DNA from: Eubacterium sp.
Lineage (GTDB): Bacteria; Bacillota; Clostridia; Lachnospirales; Lachnospiraceae
NCBI GenBank assembly: GCA_017477505.1
Contig: JAFUVQ010000013.1
Coordinates: 62,001-126,000, forward strand
Reading direction: 5' to 3'
DNA: 64,000 nt
In this document: positions 16,737 to 25,427 of the stretch, piece after piece
Position numbering within the stretch: position 1 is the stretch's first letter
Layout: the number at the start of each line of letters is the position of its first letter
Notes under the pieces: generated by a model
What the model saw: only the letters and a program-made list of their open reading frames with translations
Databases searched by the model: none
Told to the model about the DNA's origin: nothing
Program-made: the position numbers and the translations under genes

Positions 16737-17497
16737 ACTGCCCAGTATACAGGCTCATAGTAATAAGCATCATCAGGTACATCCACAAACTTGGCAAGAA
16801 CTATTACAGGGAATGAGTATGTAACGTCATCCTCATCAACTTCCGGATCATTAACAGCTGTAGCAATTATAGCAGCCTCACCGACTCCCACTGCAGTGAA
16901 TTCACCGGATTCTGAATCAACAGTAACTACCTTTTCATCAGTTGATGAGAAAACAACCTTTGTTTCAGTTGCATTTCCGGGAAGTACACAGACTGAAAAA
17001 GAATCAGTCTCGCCTACTATAAGGGTAACGCTTTCATAGCCTGAAGGTTCCAGTTCTTCAACATAAACCTTCTCACTCTCTTCATCATAAACAGCTGCGA
17101 ATATGATAGGATCAGTCATAGTACCTGCACCGGAAGTGGTGAATCCGAGCGGATCATCAGTTCTTTCAGTTGGGATTACAAAATCTATAGACTTTTGATC
17201 AGCTGATAATGTTACTAAAAGACCGCCCGCTTCCGCATTGTAAACTAATTCATCAACACTGATGTCATTTGATGTAATCTGATAGTTCATCTTGATCATA
17301 CTTCCCGGAATCGCCATATTATTTACAAAATAAAACTTTCCCGGTTCTATAGTGAAAATATCGCCTTTCTTATATACAGTCCCCTGGTAACCTGACGGAG
17401 CTTCCTCCGCAAATACTTCACCCGGCATCATCGTCAGAACAAACGATATTGCCAGCATAAGTGCCAGAACCGCACTTATAATCTTCTTCTGTTTCAT
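16595..17497 (-). CDS. SLH/Ig-like surface protein, N-terminal frame (frameshifted)
   Basis: It starts with a signal peptide (KKIISAVLALMLAISFVLTM, cut after VFAEE). A beta-rich region follows with a bacterial Ig-like group 2 block at about residues 150-225 (SVTLIVGETDSFSVCVLPGNA, TAVGVGEAAIIATAV). The start of an SLH module (FVDVPDDAYYYEPVYWAVKN) comes at about 235-255. From there to the stop at 16595 the frame encodes unrelated residues (QQVSQRINSSRLQ...), because the SLH sequence continues in another frame. The intact protein would be secreted and held on the cell wall through its C-terminal SLH triplet. Its binding partner or activity is not recognisable. Confidence 0.8.
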   Translation of the reverse strand: MKQKKIISAVLALMLAISFVLTMMPGEVFAEEAPSGYQGTVYKKGDIFTIEPGKFYFVNNMAIPGSMIKMNYQITSNDISVDELVYNAEAGGLLVTLSADQKSIDFVIPTERTDDPLGFTTSGAGTMTDPIIFAAVYDEESEKVYVEELEPSGYESVTLIVGETDSFSVCVLPGNATETKVVFSSTDEKVVTVDSESGEFTAVGVGEAAIIATAVNDPEVDEDDVTYSFPVIVLAKFVDVPDDAYYYEPVYWAVKNGLQQVSQRINSSRLQYVTEHRQSHLSGEQTDVLSLNQQKIHLLM

Positions 17498-17578
17498 ATT
17501 TTAACCTCCTCCTGAAACATTTTTTCAATACCCGATAATTATAGCAAAACCATGACTGATACTCAATGTGTAATGTAT

Positions 17579-20053
17579 TTATTCAACTTCTCTCTCATAT
17601 AGAATCTCATTTGTAAGCTTATAGTTCTCATCGAGTTTCGGGAGATTTACAGGAAGCTTACCGGTCAGCTCTGTTCCTTCAAAGCAGGCAACTATTGCCG
17701 CTGCAAGGTTAGGAGAATAAGCGCTGCCCTCACCGCTTTCGGGAAGAGGCTGTCTTACAACATTTGTACAATAAGTAAGTATCATTGCATCTGCATCAGT
17801 AAAACGGGCAGCATCATACGGGAGCTGGCAGGATATAACGATAACCGGCTTTTCTTCCTCATGGCGCGCCGCGATTATATCATCAAATGTTTCTGTGGAG
17901 AATCCATCCTCCGTATTCGGATCAAGACAGGCTTCACTGTAAAATCTGTTAATAAGTATTACATTTTCCGCATTCTTAGCTGCATCAATGCACTCTTCTT
18001 TATTGCTGCGGCTGTTTGCCATTACAGTAATATTCTCCTTCCCGAGAATCTGCTTTGCCATAAGGCCGTAACCAATCCTGCTTGCACAGCTGTCTGCAAA
18101 GAGTATAAGCGTGTCTCCGTCAGGATTCTTGAGCGGATACGCCTCATTTTCATTAGAAAGAAGAGTCAGTGACTTTGTAGCTATCTCCCACGCTTTGTCA
18201 CGATTTTCTTTACATCCCACAAATGAATTTACATGTGCTGCCCTGTCTTCTGAAACTGTAAAATCAGTAGTGTCCAGAATACCGCGTTTCTCTTTAAGTG
18301 TAAGAATTCTTCTTACCGACTCATCAATTCTTTCCTCTGATATTTCTCCTGACTCAACAAGAGCCACTGTCTTTGCAACAGCTCCGTCAGCCTGCTCGTA
18401 AAGTGCCCTGTCTGTGATCAAAGGGAGCATCAGCATATCAGCGCCGGCATTTATAGTCATGGTAAGGACATCCTCAAATTCAAAGTTGTCCCTGATAGCG
18501 CCCATATCAAGAGCATCCGTAACAACTACTCCCTCATAACCCATATCATCACGGAGTATATCCGTAAGAATTCTATGGCTCATGGTTGCAGGAATATATA
18601 CTTCTTCTTTTGTTGATATAGATGTATATGTCTCATTTTCAATCTTAGGATACTGGATATGAGCAGTCATTATCATTTCAACGCCATTATCTATAGCAGC
18701 CTGATACGGAATAAGTTCAAAATCCTTCAATTCCTCATATGACTTATTTATAAGTGGAAAGCCCGTATGACTGTCAGTTTCTGTATCTCCGTGACCCGGG
18801 AAATGCTTTAACGTTGCTACAATCCCTGCTTCACCAAGTCCGTTCATAAATGCATTTCCGAATGCGGAAACCACTTCGGGACTATCTGAAAATGAACGGT
18901 TGCCGATTACCGGATTCTTCGGATTATTATTAACATCCACAACCGGCGCATAATCCGAATTATAACCCAGAGCCTGAAGCTCTTCCCCGAAAACACTTGC
19001 CATTTCATAAGCATATTCAGGATTTCCGGTAGCACCAAGAGCCATATTTCCTACCCCTGTAGTACCGAAACCGAGTCTTGCAACAGCTCCACCCTCCTGG
19101 TCAACTGACACGAAGAGCGGTATATCGCTGCCCTTCTGATTTGAAGCCTGCAGATCAGCTATAAGCTTATATGTCTGTTCAGCATTTTTATTGTTTTCGG
19201 CAAAAAGAATCGTTCCGCCAAAATGATTTCTTTCGAGGCAACCGCGGATCTCATCATTTAATTCAATGATATTTGTAGATGTTTTCTCACCATCAGCCTG
19301 CCATTTACGGAAGGAAACAATCATCATCTGTCCAACCTTCTCTTCAAGAGTCATGCTGTCAAGCATCCTGGTGATCCTGTCAGCCAGTGCATTATATAAA
19401 AATGTAATGAGCTGCGCTCTTACACAGGACTTCTTAACGCCAAAGGTTGTAGGGTTTATGCCATTTGTTATATTATTTTCAACCGCCCAGAGAATTGCGT
19501 TATAATACGCGCTGCCTTCGGTCACATCTGCGAACGGATTCTCTGCCGAAACCGGCTCCGGACATCCGGCATTACGCCACAGGAACATAACAACCTGGGA
19601 CCTTGTACATGGATCCTTCGGTGCAAAAGTATTTTCATTTTTACCTGCAACTATCTTATTCTCAACGCCCCAGAGAACGGCCTCGTAGAAAAAGTCCTCT
19701 TCATTTACATCCGTGAAAGGATTCACCGTTGATTCCGGTTCCGGACATCCGGCCGCCCTCCACATAAACGTAATAGTCTGGGCTCTGTTACATACAGTAA
19801 ATGGTTTGAAATGATTTTCATCAACACCGCTTGTAATCTCATCAGTAACCGCCCAGATTACAGGTTTATAATAATAAGCATCTTCCGGAACATCCTCAAA
19901 GCTTATTTTGTCATTGCCGTCTTCCAAAACAACATCGTTTCCGGGAACGTCCACCTCAGCGTATGCCGTATACCCCGTACCCGAGAGAGTTCCAAGCCCC
20001 AGCGCCACCGTAAGTGCAAAACCAAGTATTTTCTTTCCTGTTTTTTTTCTCAT
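17579..20053 (-). CDS. SLH-anchored GH3 beta-N-acetylhexosaminidase (NagZ-like)
   Basis: An 824-residue secreted enzyme. It has a signal peptide (LGFALTVALGLGTLSGTGYTAYA) and three SLH modules at about residues 50-220 that bind secondary wall polymer. A glycoside hydrolase family 3 domain runs from about 230 to the end. Diagnostic residues are SVDQEGGAVARL, KHFPGHGDTETDSH near 414-427 (the His/Asp acid-base of NagZ-type enzymes) and the nucleophile Asp in VVTDALDMG near 510. It should release N-acetylglucosamine from muropeptides, chitin or other hexosaminides at the cell surface. Cytoplasmic NagZ is about 340 residues, so surface anchoring and the extra C-terminal GH3 domain are notable. AGGAGG precedes the start. 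Confidence 0.9.
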   Translation of the reverse strand: MRKKTGKKILGFALTVALGLGTLSGTGYTAYAEVDVPGNDVVLEDGNDKISFEDVPEDAYYYKPVIWAVTDEITSGVDENHFKPFTVCNRAQTITFMWRAAGCPEPESTVNPFTDVNEEDFFYEAVLWGVENKIVAGKNENTFAPKDPCTRSQVVMFLWRNAGCPEPVSAENPFADVTEGSAYYNAILWAVENNITNGINPTTFGVKKSCVRAQLITFLYNALADRITRMLDSMTLEEKVGQMMIVSFRKWQADGEKTSTNIIELNDEIRGCLERNHFGGTILFAENNKNAEQTYKLIADLQASNQKGSDIPLFVSVDQEGGAVARLGFGTTGVGNMALGATGNPEYAYEMASVFGEELQALGYNSDYAPVVDVNNNPKNPVIGNRSFSDSPEVVSAFGNAFMNGLGEAGIVATLKHFPGHGDTETDSHTGFPLINKSYEELKDFELIPYQAAIDNGVEMIMTAHIQYPKIENETYTSISTKEEVYIPATMSHRILTDILRDDMGYEGVVVTDALDMGAIRDNFEFEDVLTMTINAGADMLMLPLITDRALYEQADGAVAKTVALVESGEISEERIDESVRRILTLKEKRGILDTTDFTVSEDRAAHVNSFVGCKENRDKAWEIATKSLTLLSNENEAYPLKNPDGDTLILFADSCASRIGYGLMAKQILGKENITVMANSRSNKEECIDAAKNAENVILINRFYSEACLDPNTEDGFSTETFDDIIAARHEEEKPVIVISCQLPYDAARFTDADAMILTYCTNVVRQPLPESGEGSAYSPNLAAAIVACFEGTELTGKLPVNLPKLDENYKLTNEILYEREVE

Positions 20054-20070
20054 TTAATACCTCCTAAAAA

Positions 20071-20118
20071 ACAGGACACTGAGGACAGTCCCTCATGCGC
20101 GGGGACTGTCTCCTGTGT
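20071..20118. repeat. Long GGACA-type hairpin between two genes
   Basis: AGGACACTGAGGACAGTCCC (20071-20090) and GGGGACTGTCTCCTGTGTCC (20099-20118) form an imperfect inverted repeat of about 17 pairs with a short TCATGCGC loop. It begins directly after the methyltransferase-like gene stop, so it may be its terminator. The same GGACA/GTCCC core recurs at 12827 and 53349. Confidence 0.65.
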
Positions 20119-20121
20119 CCA

Positions 20122-20778
20122 TTATTTCTTCTTCTGCGGTCCCGGGAATATACGGTTTGTCTTACTAAAGTACTCCGAATATTCATCTCCGAATTTCTCA
20201 AGTAACCATACTTCCTCTGTCTTTTTCAGCATCTGAACCAGGAATACCCAGAATATGATCGGAAGGACATACATATATGTATTTCCGGAAATGAACAGTA
20301 CTCCGGTCAGTATTCCAAGTACTGCGGCATAGATAGGATTTCGTGTATATTTATAGACTCCCGTGGTTACCAGTTTGTTGGACATAATGTTTCCGTCAAG
20401 GTTTGCATTGACCACTGCATCAACCCACATTTTCACACAGAGAACTATGAGCACTGCACCAAGTCCTATATAAGAATAGCGAAGTATCTTAATAGTCGGT
20501 ATTCCGGTACTTACAGGATGGATATGACCGACTATCACGCCGATAAGCGTAAGGACCGCACAGGGGATACTCCATTTAGGTCCTATTCCGTATATTGAAA
20601 GAGGTTCCGAATGATCTGCCGTAACCGTCTGTGTCATTCCTTCCTCTATTCCCTCTTCTATTCCGTCTCCTGTTCCCTTTTTTGCTCCCTCTTCCATGTT
20701 GTCATTACTCTCTTTGGTCACAGTTTCTGTTTCAGTATCGCTGTTTTCATTTATTACTTCTTTGTTCTCATTATCCAT
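20122..20778 (-). CDS. Isoprenylcysteine carboxyl methyltransferase / PEMT-like membrane protein
   Basis: The first about 55 residues are acidic and low in complexity (NENSDTETETVTKESNDN). Four to five transmembrane helices follow. The catalytic-region signature KLVTTGVYKYTRNPIYAAVLG, near residue 130, is that of the ICMT/phospholipid methyltransferase superfamily. These SAM-dependent enzymes methylate lipids, thiols or carboxylates in the membrane. The bacterial substrate is usually unknown and cannot be inferred here. A GAGGAG sequence precedes the start. The acidic N-terminal tail is unusual for the family. Confidence 0.75.
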   Translation of the reverse strand: MDNENKEVINENSDTETETVTKESNDNMEEGAKKGTGDGIEEGIEEGMTQTVTADHSEPLSIYGIGPKWSIPCAVLTLIGVIVGHIHPVSTGIPTIKILRYSYIGLGAVLIVLCVKMWVDAVVNANLDGNIMSNKLVTTGVYKYTRNPIYAAVLGILTGVLFISGNTYMYVLPIIFWVFLVQMLKKTEEVWLLEKFGDEYSEYFSKTNRIFPGPQKKK

Positions 20779-20865
20779 AATTATCTACTCCTCATTATGG
20801 CACTTTATTTATATTCCAAACCGGATCCCTGCAAATATCCGCGGATTGTTTATCTCAGTGGGAGA

Positions 20866-21522
20866 TTAAAACTTTCCGGCAACCTCGGCAGGTGTATCAA
20901 GTATCGTGGTTGCTCCATGCTCCAGCAGGAACTCGCGGTCGCGGAATCCCCAGGTTATGGAAATGCATGGCAGCCCTGCATTTGCGGCAGTCTGTATATC
21001 TACATCTGAATCGCCTACATATATAGCTTCATCGGGTGTTACGCCCAGTTCCTTCATAGCAGTAATGGCTGTATCGGGTGCCGGTTTCTTTCTGATGGCA
21101 GGTGTCTCACCGATTGCTACATTTATATATGAAGAAAAGAATTTCTCATTCAGTTCCTTCACTGCCGGGTCATACTTATTTGAAACTATAGCGAGCTTAT
21201 AGCCTTTATCATAAAGTGACTTCAGCATCTCATCAATACCGTCATACGGTGCCGTATTGTCGAGACAGTGCTCACTGTAATGTACCCCGAACTCCTCATA
21301 CATCTTATCGATTTCTTCCTGAGAGGTACCGGGTACAGCCGCCCTCTCCAGAGTCTTTCTTATTCCATTTCCAACAAATATCCGAATCTCTTCCAGAGTC
21401 CTCTCGGGCATTCCATGCTTTTCAAGCACGTAATTGACTGAAATCTTGAGGTCTTCCAATGTATATAGAAGAGTTCCGTCCAAATCAAATATTATAGCTT
21501 TTATCCTACTTATATCTGTCAT
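20866..21522 (-). CDS. HAD-family hydrolase, phosphoglycolate phosphatase-like
   Basis: HAD motifs appear in order: motif I FDLDGTLLYT with the nucleophile Asp, motif II VSNKYD, and motif IV YVGDSDVDIQTA. The cap domain (LEDLKISVNYVLEKHGM, VGNGIRKTLERA) is typical of Gph-type enzymes, which dephosphorylate 2-phosphoglycolate or other small phosphates. The start MTDISRIKAIIF gives a usual 218 residues. Longer reading to 21618 would add a cysteine-rich peptide derived from a short tandem repeat and is rejected. The true substrate is not determined. Confidence 0.88.
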   Translation of the reverse strand: MTDISRIKAIIFDLDGTLLYTLEDLKISVNYVLEKHGMPERTLEEIRIFVGNGIRKTLERAAVPGTSQEEIDKMYEEFGVHYSEHCLDNTAPYDGIDEMLKSLYDKGYKLAIVSNKYDPAVKELNEKFFSSYINVAIGETPAIRKKPAPDTAITAMKELGVTPDEAIYVGDSDVDIQTAANAGLPCISITWGFRDREFLLEHGATTILDTPAEVAGKF

Positions 21523-21591
21523 TATTCTCAACCAAAACAATTTATGTAAACCAAATACACACGCCTGCTCACACATGCATATACAAACATG

Positions 21592-21620
21592 CAAATGCCA
21601 ACACAAATGCCAACACAAAT
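21592..21620. repeat. 12-bp tandem repeat
   Basis: CAAATGCCAACA occurs twice in tandem (21592-21603, 21604-21615) followed by a third partial copy CAAAT. It is embedded in a CA-rich stretch upstream of the HAD gene. No protein-coding role is evident. Confidence 0.8.
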
Positions 21621-21663
21621 ATACTCACATACCTTCGTGCACATACTTACATGTATGACTAAG

Positions 21664-22350
21664 CTAGGAAATTCTCTTTGCATCCTGCAAGGTAATATAC
21701 TCAAATTCTCCTTCAAAATATGTTGTGAACTTACCCTGCACTGTAATCTCGGTCTCTTCCGGAGGGTACTCTCCCTCAACAAGAACGAACTCCAGTCCGC
21801 TGGCACAGCAGGCAGTCGCATCCTTTATTACACAATAATAATATGTATTTCCTGTGTTCTCGTCATATACAGACTGATAGGTTCCATTCATTCTGATTAT
21901 CTTGCCCTTGTAGTTATCAGGGTAGCTCATCATATTGAGAACCTCGGAATAAACCATGGTGCTGCTCATGGTAGTAAGGTCAACATCAACACCTTCGGTT
22001 GCCTGCCCCTTCTCCTTTGCCTCAGCCTCGCTGGCATCTTCCTCTTCCTGCTTTTTTATATCCTCGATCACATCAGCTGCGGTTGTTGCTTTTTCCGTAG
22101 TTGCTTCTGTCGCTTCCGTAGTATCCTTGCTGCTGTCTTTTTTATCCGAAGCATCCGCCTTATCCTTGTCGGAATCACTGTCCGTTTTTCCCGCCACCGT
22201 TGTTGCTTCTGTTTTTGCTTCAGTTGTTGCTTCGGTATTCTGCTTTTTGGCAAGTTCATCAACCGTACTGCTGCCGCAGGCTGAAAGCGTTCCTGCAGCC
22301 ATCACTGCGATAAGTGCAGTACAGATTATTTTCTTAAAATTCATTTTCAT
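21664..22350 (-). CDS. Lipoprotein with Thr/Lys-rich linker and OB-like C-terminal domain
   Basis: The start MKMNFKKIICTALIAVMAAG leads to a lipobox ending LSACGSS, so this is a membrane-anchored lipoprotein. A low-complexity charged linker (repeats of TEATTEA, SDKDKADASDKKDS) fills about residues 25-100. The C-terminal about 110 residues (MMSYPDNYKGKIIRMNGTYQ, TYYYCVIKDATACC, ITVQGKFTTYFEGEFEYITL) look like a small beta-barrel, perhaps an OB fold. No function is recognised. The start lies inside the 3' end of the diguanylate cyclase gene, overlapping by 17 bases, so the two are probably co-expressed. Confidence 0.7.
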   Translation of the reverse strand: MKMNFKKIICTALIAVMAAGTLSACGSSTVDELAKKQNTEATTEAKTEATTVAGKTDSDSDKDKADASDKKDSSKDTTEATEATTEKATTAADVIEDIKKQEEEDASEAEAKEKGQATEGVDVDLTTMSSTMVYSEVLNMMSYPDNYKGKIIRMNGTYQSVYDENTGNTYYYCVIKDATACCASGLEFVLVEGEYPPEETEITVQGKFTTYFEGEFEYITLQDAKRIS

Positions 22351-23605
22351 CTTGTAATCCCTGCTTTCTGCGGCGCTTACTCTCATACATTTTCTTATCA
22401 GCCGCATTTATACAGTCTCTTACTTTCTGTGTCGGTTCAGTCATGCAGGCAGCTCCACAGGAGATTGAGACTTTTCTGTCTTTGATGGAGAACTGCTGTG
22501 ACTCCTTTTCAAGCTTATCGATATACTCTTCAGCTTCTTCAAGAGTCATTCCCGGAAGTACGATGAGGAATTCATCGCCACCGATACGGAAAATCTCACT
22601 TTTCTCAGGCATTACAGTCTTAAAGAGAAGTACTGAAACGTGAAGATACTCATCACCCACCAGGTGACCATAAGTATCATTTACAATCTTAAGATTATCA
22701 CAGTCAGCAGAAATGAATGCGACCGGCATCTTCTGATTTCTTTCCAATGAACTGATGTAGCTGTCAAAATAATATCTGTTATATGCTCCGGTAAGTTCAT
22801 CCTTCATAGCCTTTTCTTCAAGGCTCATCTTAAGGAGCTGCTGCTCGGTAACGTCATTTATAAGAGCTATAATTCCCGTTACATTTCCATCATCATCAAA
22901 AACCGGGCGCTTGATAAGCTCCAGATATTCACTGATCCCATCAGCTCTTTCTTCTATAATATAGTTCGTGCCCTTGCCTGTACGAAGAATCTCCATATCT
23001 GCCGCCATCGCTTTAATGGCATTTTCCTTATCCTTACGGATATCCAGATCTGTCTTGCCTCTTATGGTCCAGTTAGAGTCCCCGTCCTGTTCAAGGTGAT
23101 GCCAGTAATGAGTCGCGAACACATATCGTCCGTCTTTATCCTTGAGGTAAATATTTGAAGGAAGCTCCTTCAGCATCCTTTCTATCTCGTAAAATGTAGC
23201 GGAATCCTTCAGCCTTATGGCATTTTCTATACGATTGATGGTCACCGTTTCATCCAGAGGCGGCATTATTACATCAACAGCCCCTCGCTTAATGCAGCCA
23301 TCAACCTCTTCAAATTCAAATTCATTTGCAGCATATATAATAAGAGGCACGGCAGAAACTAAATTGTCCTTCTTAATCCAATCAAAAAGCGCATAGTTCT
23401 TATCTGCCGCATCAGATGCACAGATTATGGCAGCAGATATTACGCCGGCATTATCGTGTACACTCTCATAATCTTCATTTGGCTTTTCAACGAAGAAAAC
23501 ATTAAACTCCTTTTCAACTATTTCCCTCAGATGATCCAGATTATATCCCCCGTCTGACACTATCAGAACAGTTCTTCTCTTATTTGAAGAATTCAAGATT
23601 TCCAT
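22334..23605 (-). CDS. Receiver-like/PAS/GGDEF diguanylate cyclase
   Basis: Residues 8-125 form a receiver-like fold (RTVLIVSDGGYNLDHLREIVE, PLIIYAANEFEFEEVDGCIKRGAVDVIMPP). Its acidic pocket seems degenerate, because SDGG replaces the DD pair. A PAS domain follows at about 140-265 (NIYLKDKDGRYVFATHYWHH, GIIALINDVTEQQ). The GGDEF domain is intact (DELTGAYNRYYFDSYI, ISADCDNLKIVNDTYGHLVG, RIGGDEFLIVLPG). It should be a soluble cyclic di-GMP synthase whose input is the PAS ligand. The start at 23605 has AAGGA upstream. It is followed by the overlapping lipoprotein gene. Confidence 0.9.
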   Translation of the reverse strand: MEILNSSNKRRTVLIVSDGGYNLDHLREIVEKEFNVFFVEKPNEDYESVHDNAGVISAAIICASDAADKNYALFDWIKKDNLVSAVPLIIYAANEFEFEEVDGCIKRGAVDVIMPPLDETVTINRIENAIRLKDSATFYEIERMLKELPSNIYLKDKDGRYVFATHYWHHLEQDGDSNWTIRGKTDLDIRKDKENAIKAMAADMEILRTGKGTNYIIEERADGISEYLELIKRPVFDDDGNVTGIIALINDVTEQQLLKMSLEEKAMKDELTGAYNRYYFDSYISSLERNQKMPVAFISADCDNLKIVNDTYGHLVGDEYLHVSVLLFKTVMPEKSEIFRIGGDEFLIVLPGMTLEEAEEYIDKLEKESQQFSIKDRKVSISCGAACMTEPTQKVRDCINAADKKMYESKRRRKQGLQDENEF

Positions 23606-23805
23606 ATGCAAGTCCTTCGATATGTAAATATTCTGTCTTATTTCAAATGTGCCGTATTTTGCTCCGCGGGTCCATGTTCCGCTTCGCGTAACGTACTCCT
23701 AATTATAGCATCATTTACAGGGTATGTCACTAATCGTAAATTTAGATAACAATGCTCCAAGGACTAAATACCGGGTAACGGATATCCGGTTTCATTCACA
23801 ATCCA

Positions 23806-24636
23806 TCAGGCACGTACTCTTCCCACAATTGCCGCTACGAAGAATACAATAACATCAACGGCTACGATGGTTGAACCTACCGGTGTTCCGGCAAGTATGG
23901 AAATGAGCATTCCCGAAAGTGCACATACAACTGAGATAACCGCCGAACATATCGTCACCGACTTAAAACTTTTGAAGATTCTCATGGCTGAAAGAGCCGG
24001 GAATATAACCAGCGCTGATATCAGCAGCGAACCCACGAGATTCATGGCCAGTACGATGATAACTGCGATAACCACAGCGATTAAAAGGTTATATGTATTA
24101 ACCCTGGTTCCTGTCGCTCTTGCAAATGCTTCGTCAAATGTAATGCTGAAAATCTTATTGTAGAACAGCACGAATATCGTAACCACAACAACTGAAAGAA
24201 TTATTGAAAGCCAAACCTCCCAGGTTGAAAGTGTAAGAATCGAAGTTGAACCAAAAAGCGTACTGCAGACATCTCCCGAAATATTATTGGATTTCGGGAA
24301 TATATTCATCAGAAGATAACCGAAGGCCAAAGCTCCGACAGAGATCATGGCTATAGCCGCGTCTCCCTTTATCTTTGTATTTTTTCCTGTCCTGAGAAGA
24401 AGAACCGCTGCAAGTGTGGTAACCGCAAGAATGAGTGGCATTTCATTTGTAAGTTTCATTACACTGGCTATGGCCATGGCCCCGAATGCAACATGGGAAA
24501 GTCCGTCTCCGATAAATGAGAATCTACGAAGAACCAGTGTTACTCCCAGGAGCGACGAGCAAAGTGCGATGAGAACGCCCACTATCAATGCATTTCTTAC
24601 AAATGGATATTGGAGGTATTCAATAAGCTTAGCCAT
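23806..24636 (-). CDS. znuB: Zn/Mn ABC transporter permease
   Basis: A 276-residue integral membrane protein with eight to nine helices and the ABC-3 family pattern (FVRNALIVGVLIALCSSLLGVTLVLRRFSFIGDGLSHVAFG in two segments; SLLISALVIFPALSAM). It forms the membrane channel for zinc or manganese uptake with the ATPase encoded immediately upstream (1-base gap) and the binding lipoprotein upstream of that. The start has GGAGG nine bases before it. ZnuB, AdcB and MntB cannot be told apart by sequence alone; zinc is favoured by the His/Asp/Glu-rich loop of the binding protein. Confidence 0.9.
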   Translation of the reverse strand: MAKLIEYLQYPFVRNALIVGVLIALCSSLLGVTLVLRRFSFIGDGLSHVAFGAMAIASVMKLTNEMPLILAVTTLAAVLLLRTGKNTKIKGDAAIAMISVGALAFGYLLMNIFPKSNNISGDVCSTLFGSTSILTLSTWEVWLSIILSVVVVTIFVLFYNKIFSITFDEAFARATGTRVNTYNLLIAVVIAVIIVLAMNLVGSLLISALVIFPALSAMRIFKSFKSVTICSAVISVVCALSGMLISILAGTPVGSTIVAVDVIVFFVAAIVGRVRA

Positions 24637-24637
24637 C

Positions 24638-25339
24638 CTACTCGCCTCCTCTCTGCAGATAGCGCCTGCCTGCCTTGCTTTTGGCAAAATCATCTTTATT
24701 GCCAAAGAAAAGATGTTTTCCTATATATAAAATGTGGCTTGAATAATCAAGTGCCGCTTCCATATCATGGGAAATCATTACGATGGTAATTCCTTCTTTA
24801 TTAAGAGACTCGATCAGCTCGTACATATCCTGAGTAACCTTCGGATCAAGCCCTGAAACCGGCTCATCAAGAAGGAGAAGCTTTCTTGTTGAGCAGAGTG
24901 CTCTTGCAAGAAGCACCCTCTGCTGCTGACCGCCTGAAAGATTCCTGTATGAACGGTCTTTAAAATCGGAAATGCCCATTCGCTCCATATTTTCGGCAGC
25001 AAGTTTCTTTTCTTCTTTATTATAAAATGGTCTGAGGCCCATCCTGCTCTGGCATCCGGAAAGAACTATCTCTTTGACCGAAGCAGGAAAATCCTTCTGT
25101 ACTTCAGTCTGCTGCGGAAGATATCCCAGTTCTGTCTGTCTCAGCTCATCACCAAAAACGATTTCTCCCGATAAACGCGGAGTAAGTCCGAGAAGTGTCT
25201 TCATCAGCGTTGACTTCCCGGACCCGTTTTCACCGACTATACAAAGATAGTCACCTTTATTCACTTCAAAATTAATCCCCTCAAGGACAACCTGGCGGTC
25301 GTAGCCTATGGTAAGATCCTTGCATATTATCTGCGACAT
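24638..25339 (-). CDS. znuC: Zn/Mn ABC transporter ATP-binding protein
   Basis: A 233-residue ABC ATPase with Walker A GENGSGKSTLMK, signature LSGGQQQRVLLARAL and Walker B LLLLDEPVSGLD. It energises the permease encoded just downstream. The start MSQIICKDL is chosen for the GAGG upstream. Reading further upstream would run into the palindrome at 25359-25373, which more likely acts as an operator for the znuC-znuB part of the cluster. Confidence 0.92.
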   Translation of the reverse strand: MSQIICKDLTIGYDRQVVLEGINFEVNKGDYLCIVGENGSGKSTLMKTLLGLTPRLSGEIVFGDELRQTELGYLPQQTEVQKDFPASVKEIVLSGCQSRMGLRPFYNKEEKKLAAENMERMGISDFKDRSYRNLSGGQQQRVLLARALCSTRKLLLLDEPVSGLDPKVTQDMYELIESLNKEGITIVMISHDMEAALDYSSHILYIGKHLFFGNKDDFAKSKAGRRYLQRGGE

Positions 25340-25358
25340 TTCAAAAAACCTCACAATC

Positions 25359-25373
25359 TGAAAATCGTTTTCA
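25359..25373. promoter_or_regulatory. Fur/Zur-family operator-like palindrome upstream of znuC
   Basis: TGAAAATCGTTTTCA lies 20 bases upstream of the znuC start. It resembles the two palindromes upstream of znuA (26481, 26532). This recurrence at both ends of one metal importer points to a common metal-sensing repressor. Confidence 0.65.
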
Positions 25374-25427
25374 ATTTTATATCTCTTTAATGGCTTTGTC
25401 AACTTTCAAAATTATCAGGATATTCTA

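Noticed and set aside
21523..21618. N-terminal extension of the HAD enzyme
   Set aside because: The extra residues are a Cys/His-rich translation of a CA-rich tandem repeat; the family start fits 21522.
21592..21620. CRISPR-like repeat
   Set aside because: The 12-bp units are directly abutting without spacers and there are no cas genes.
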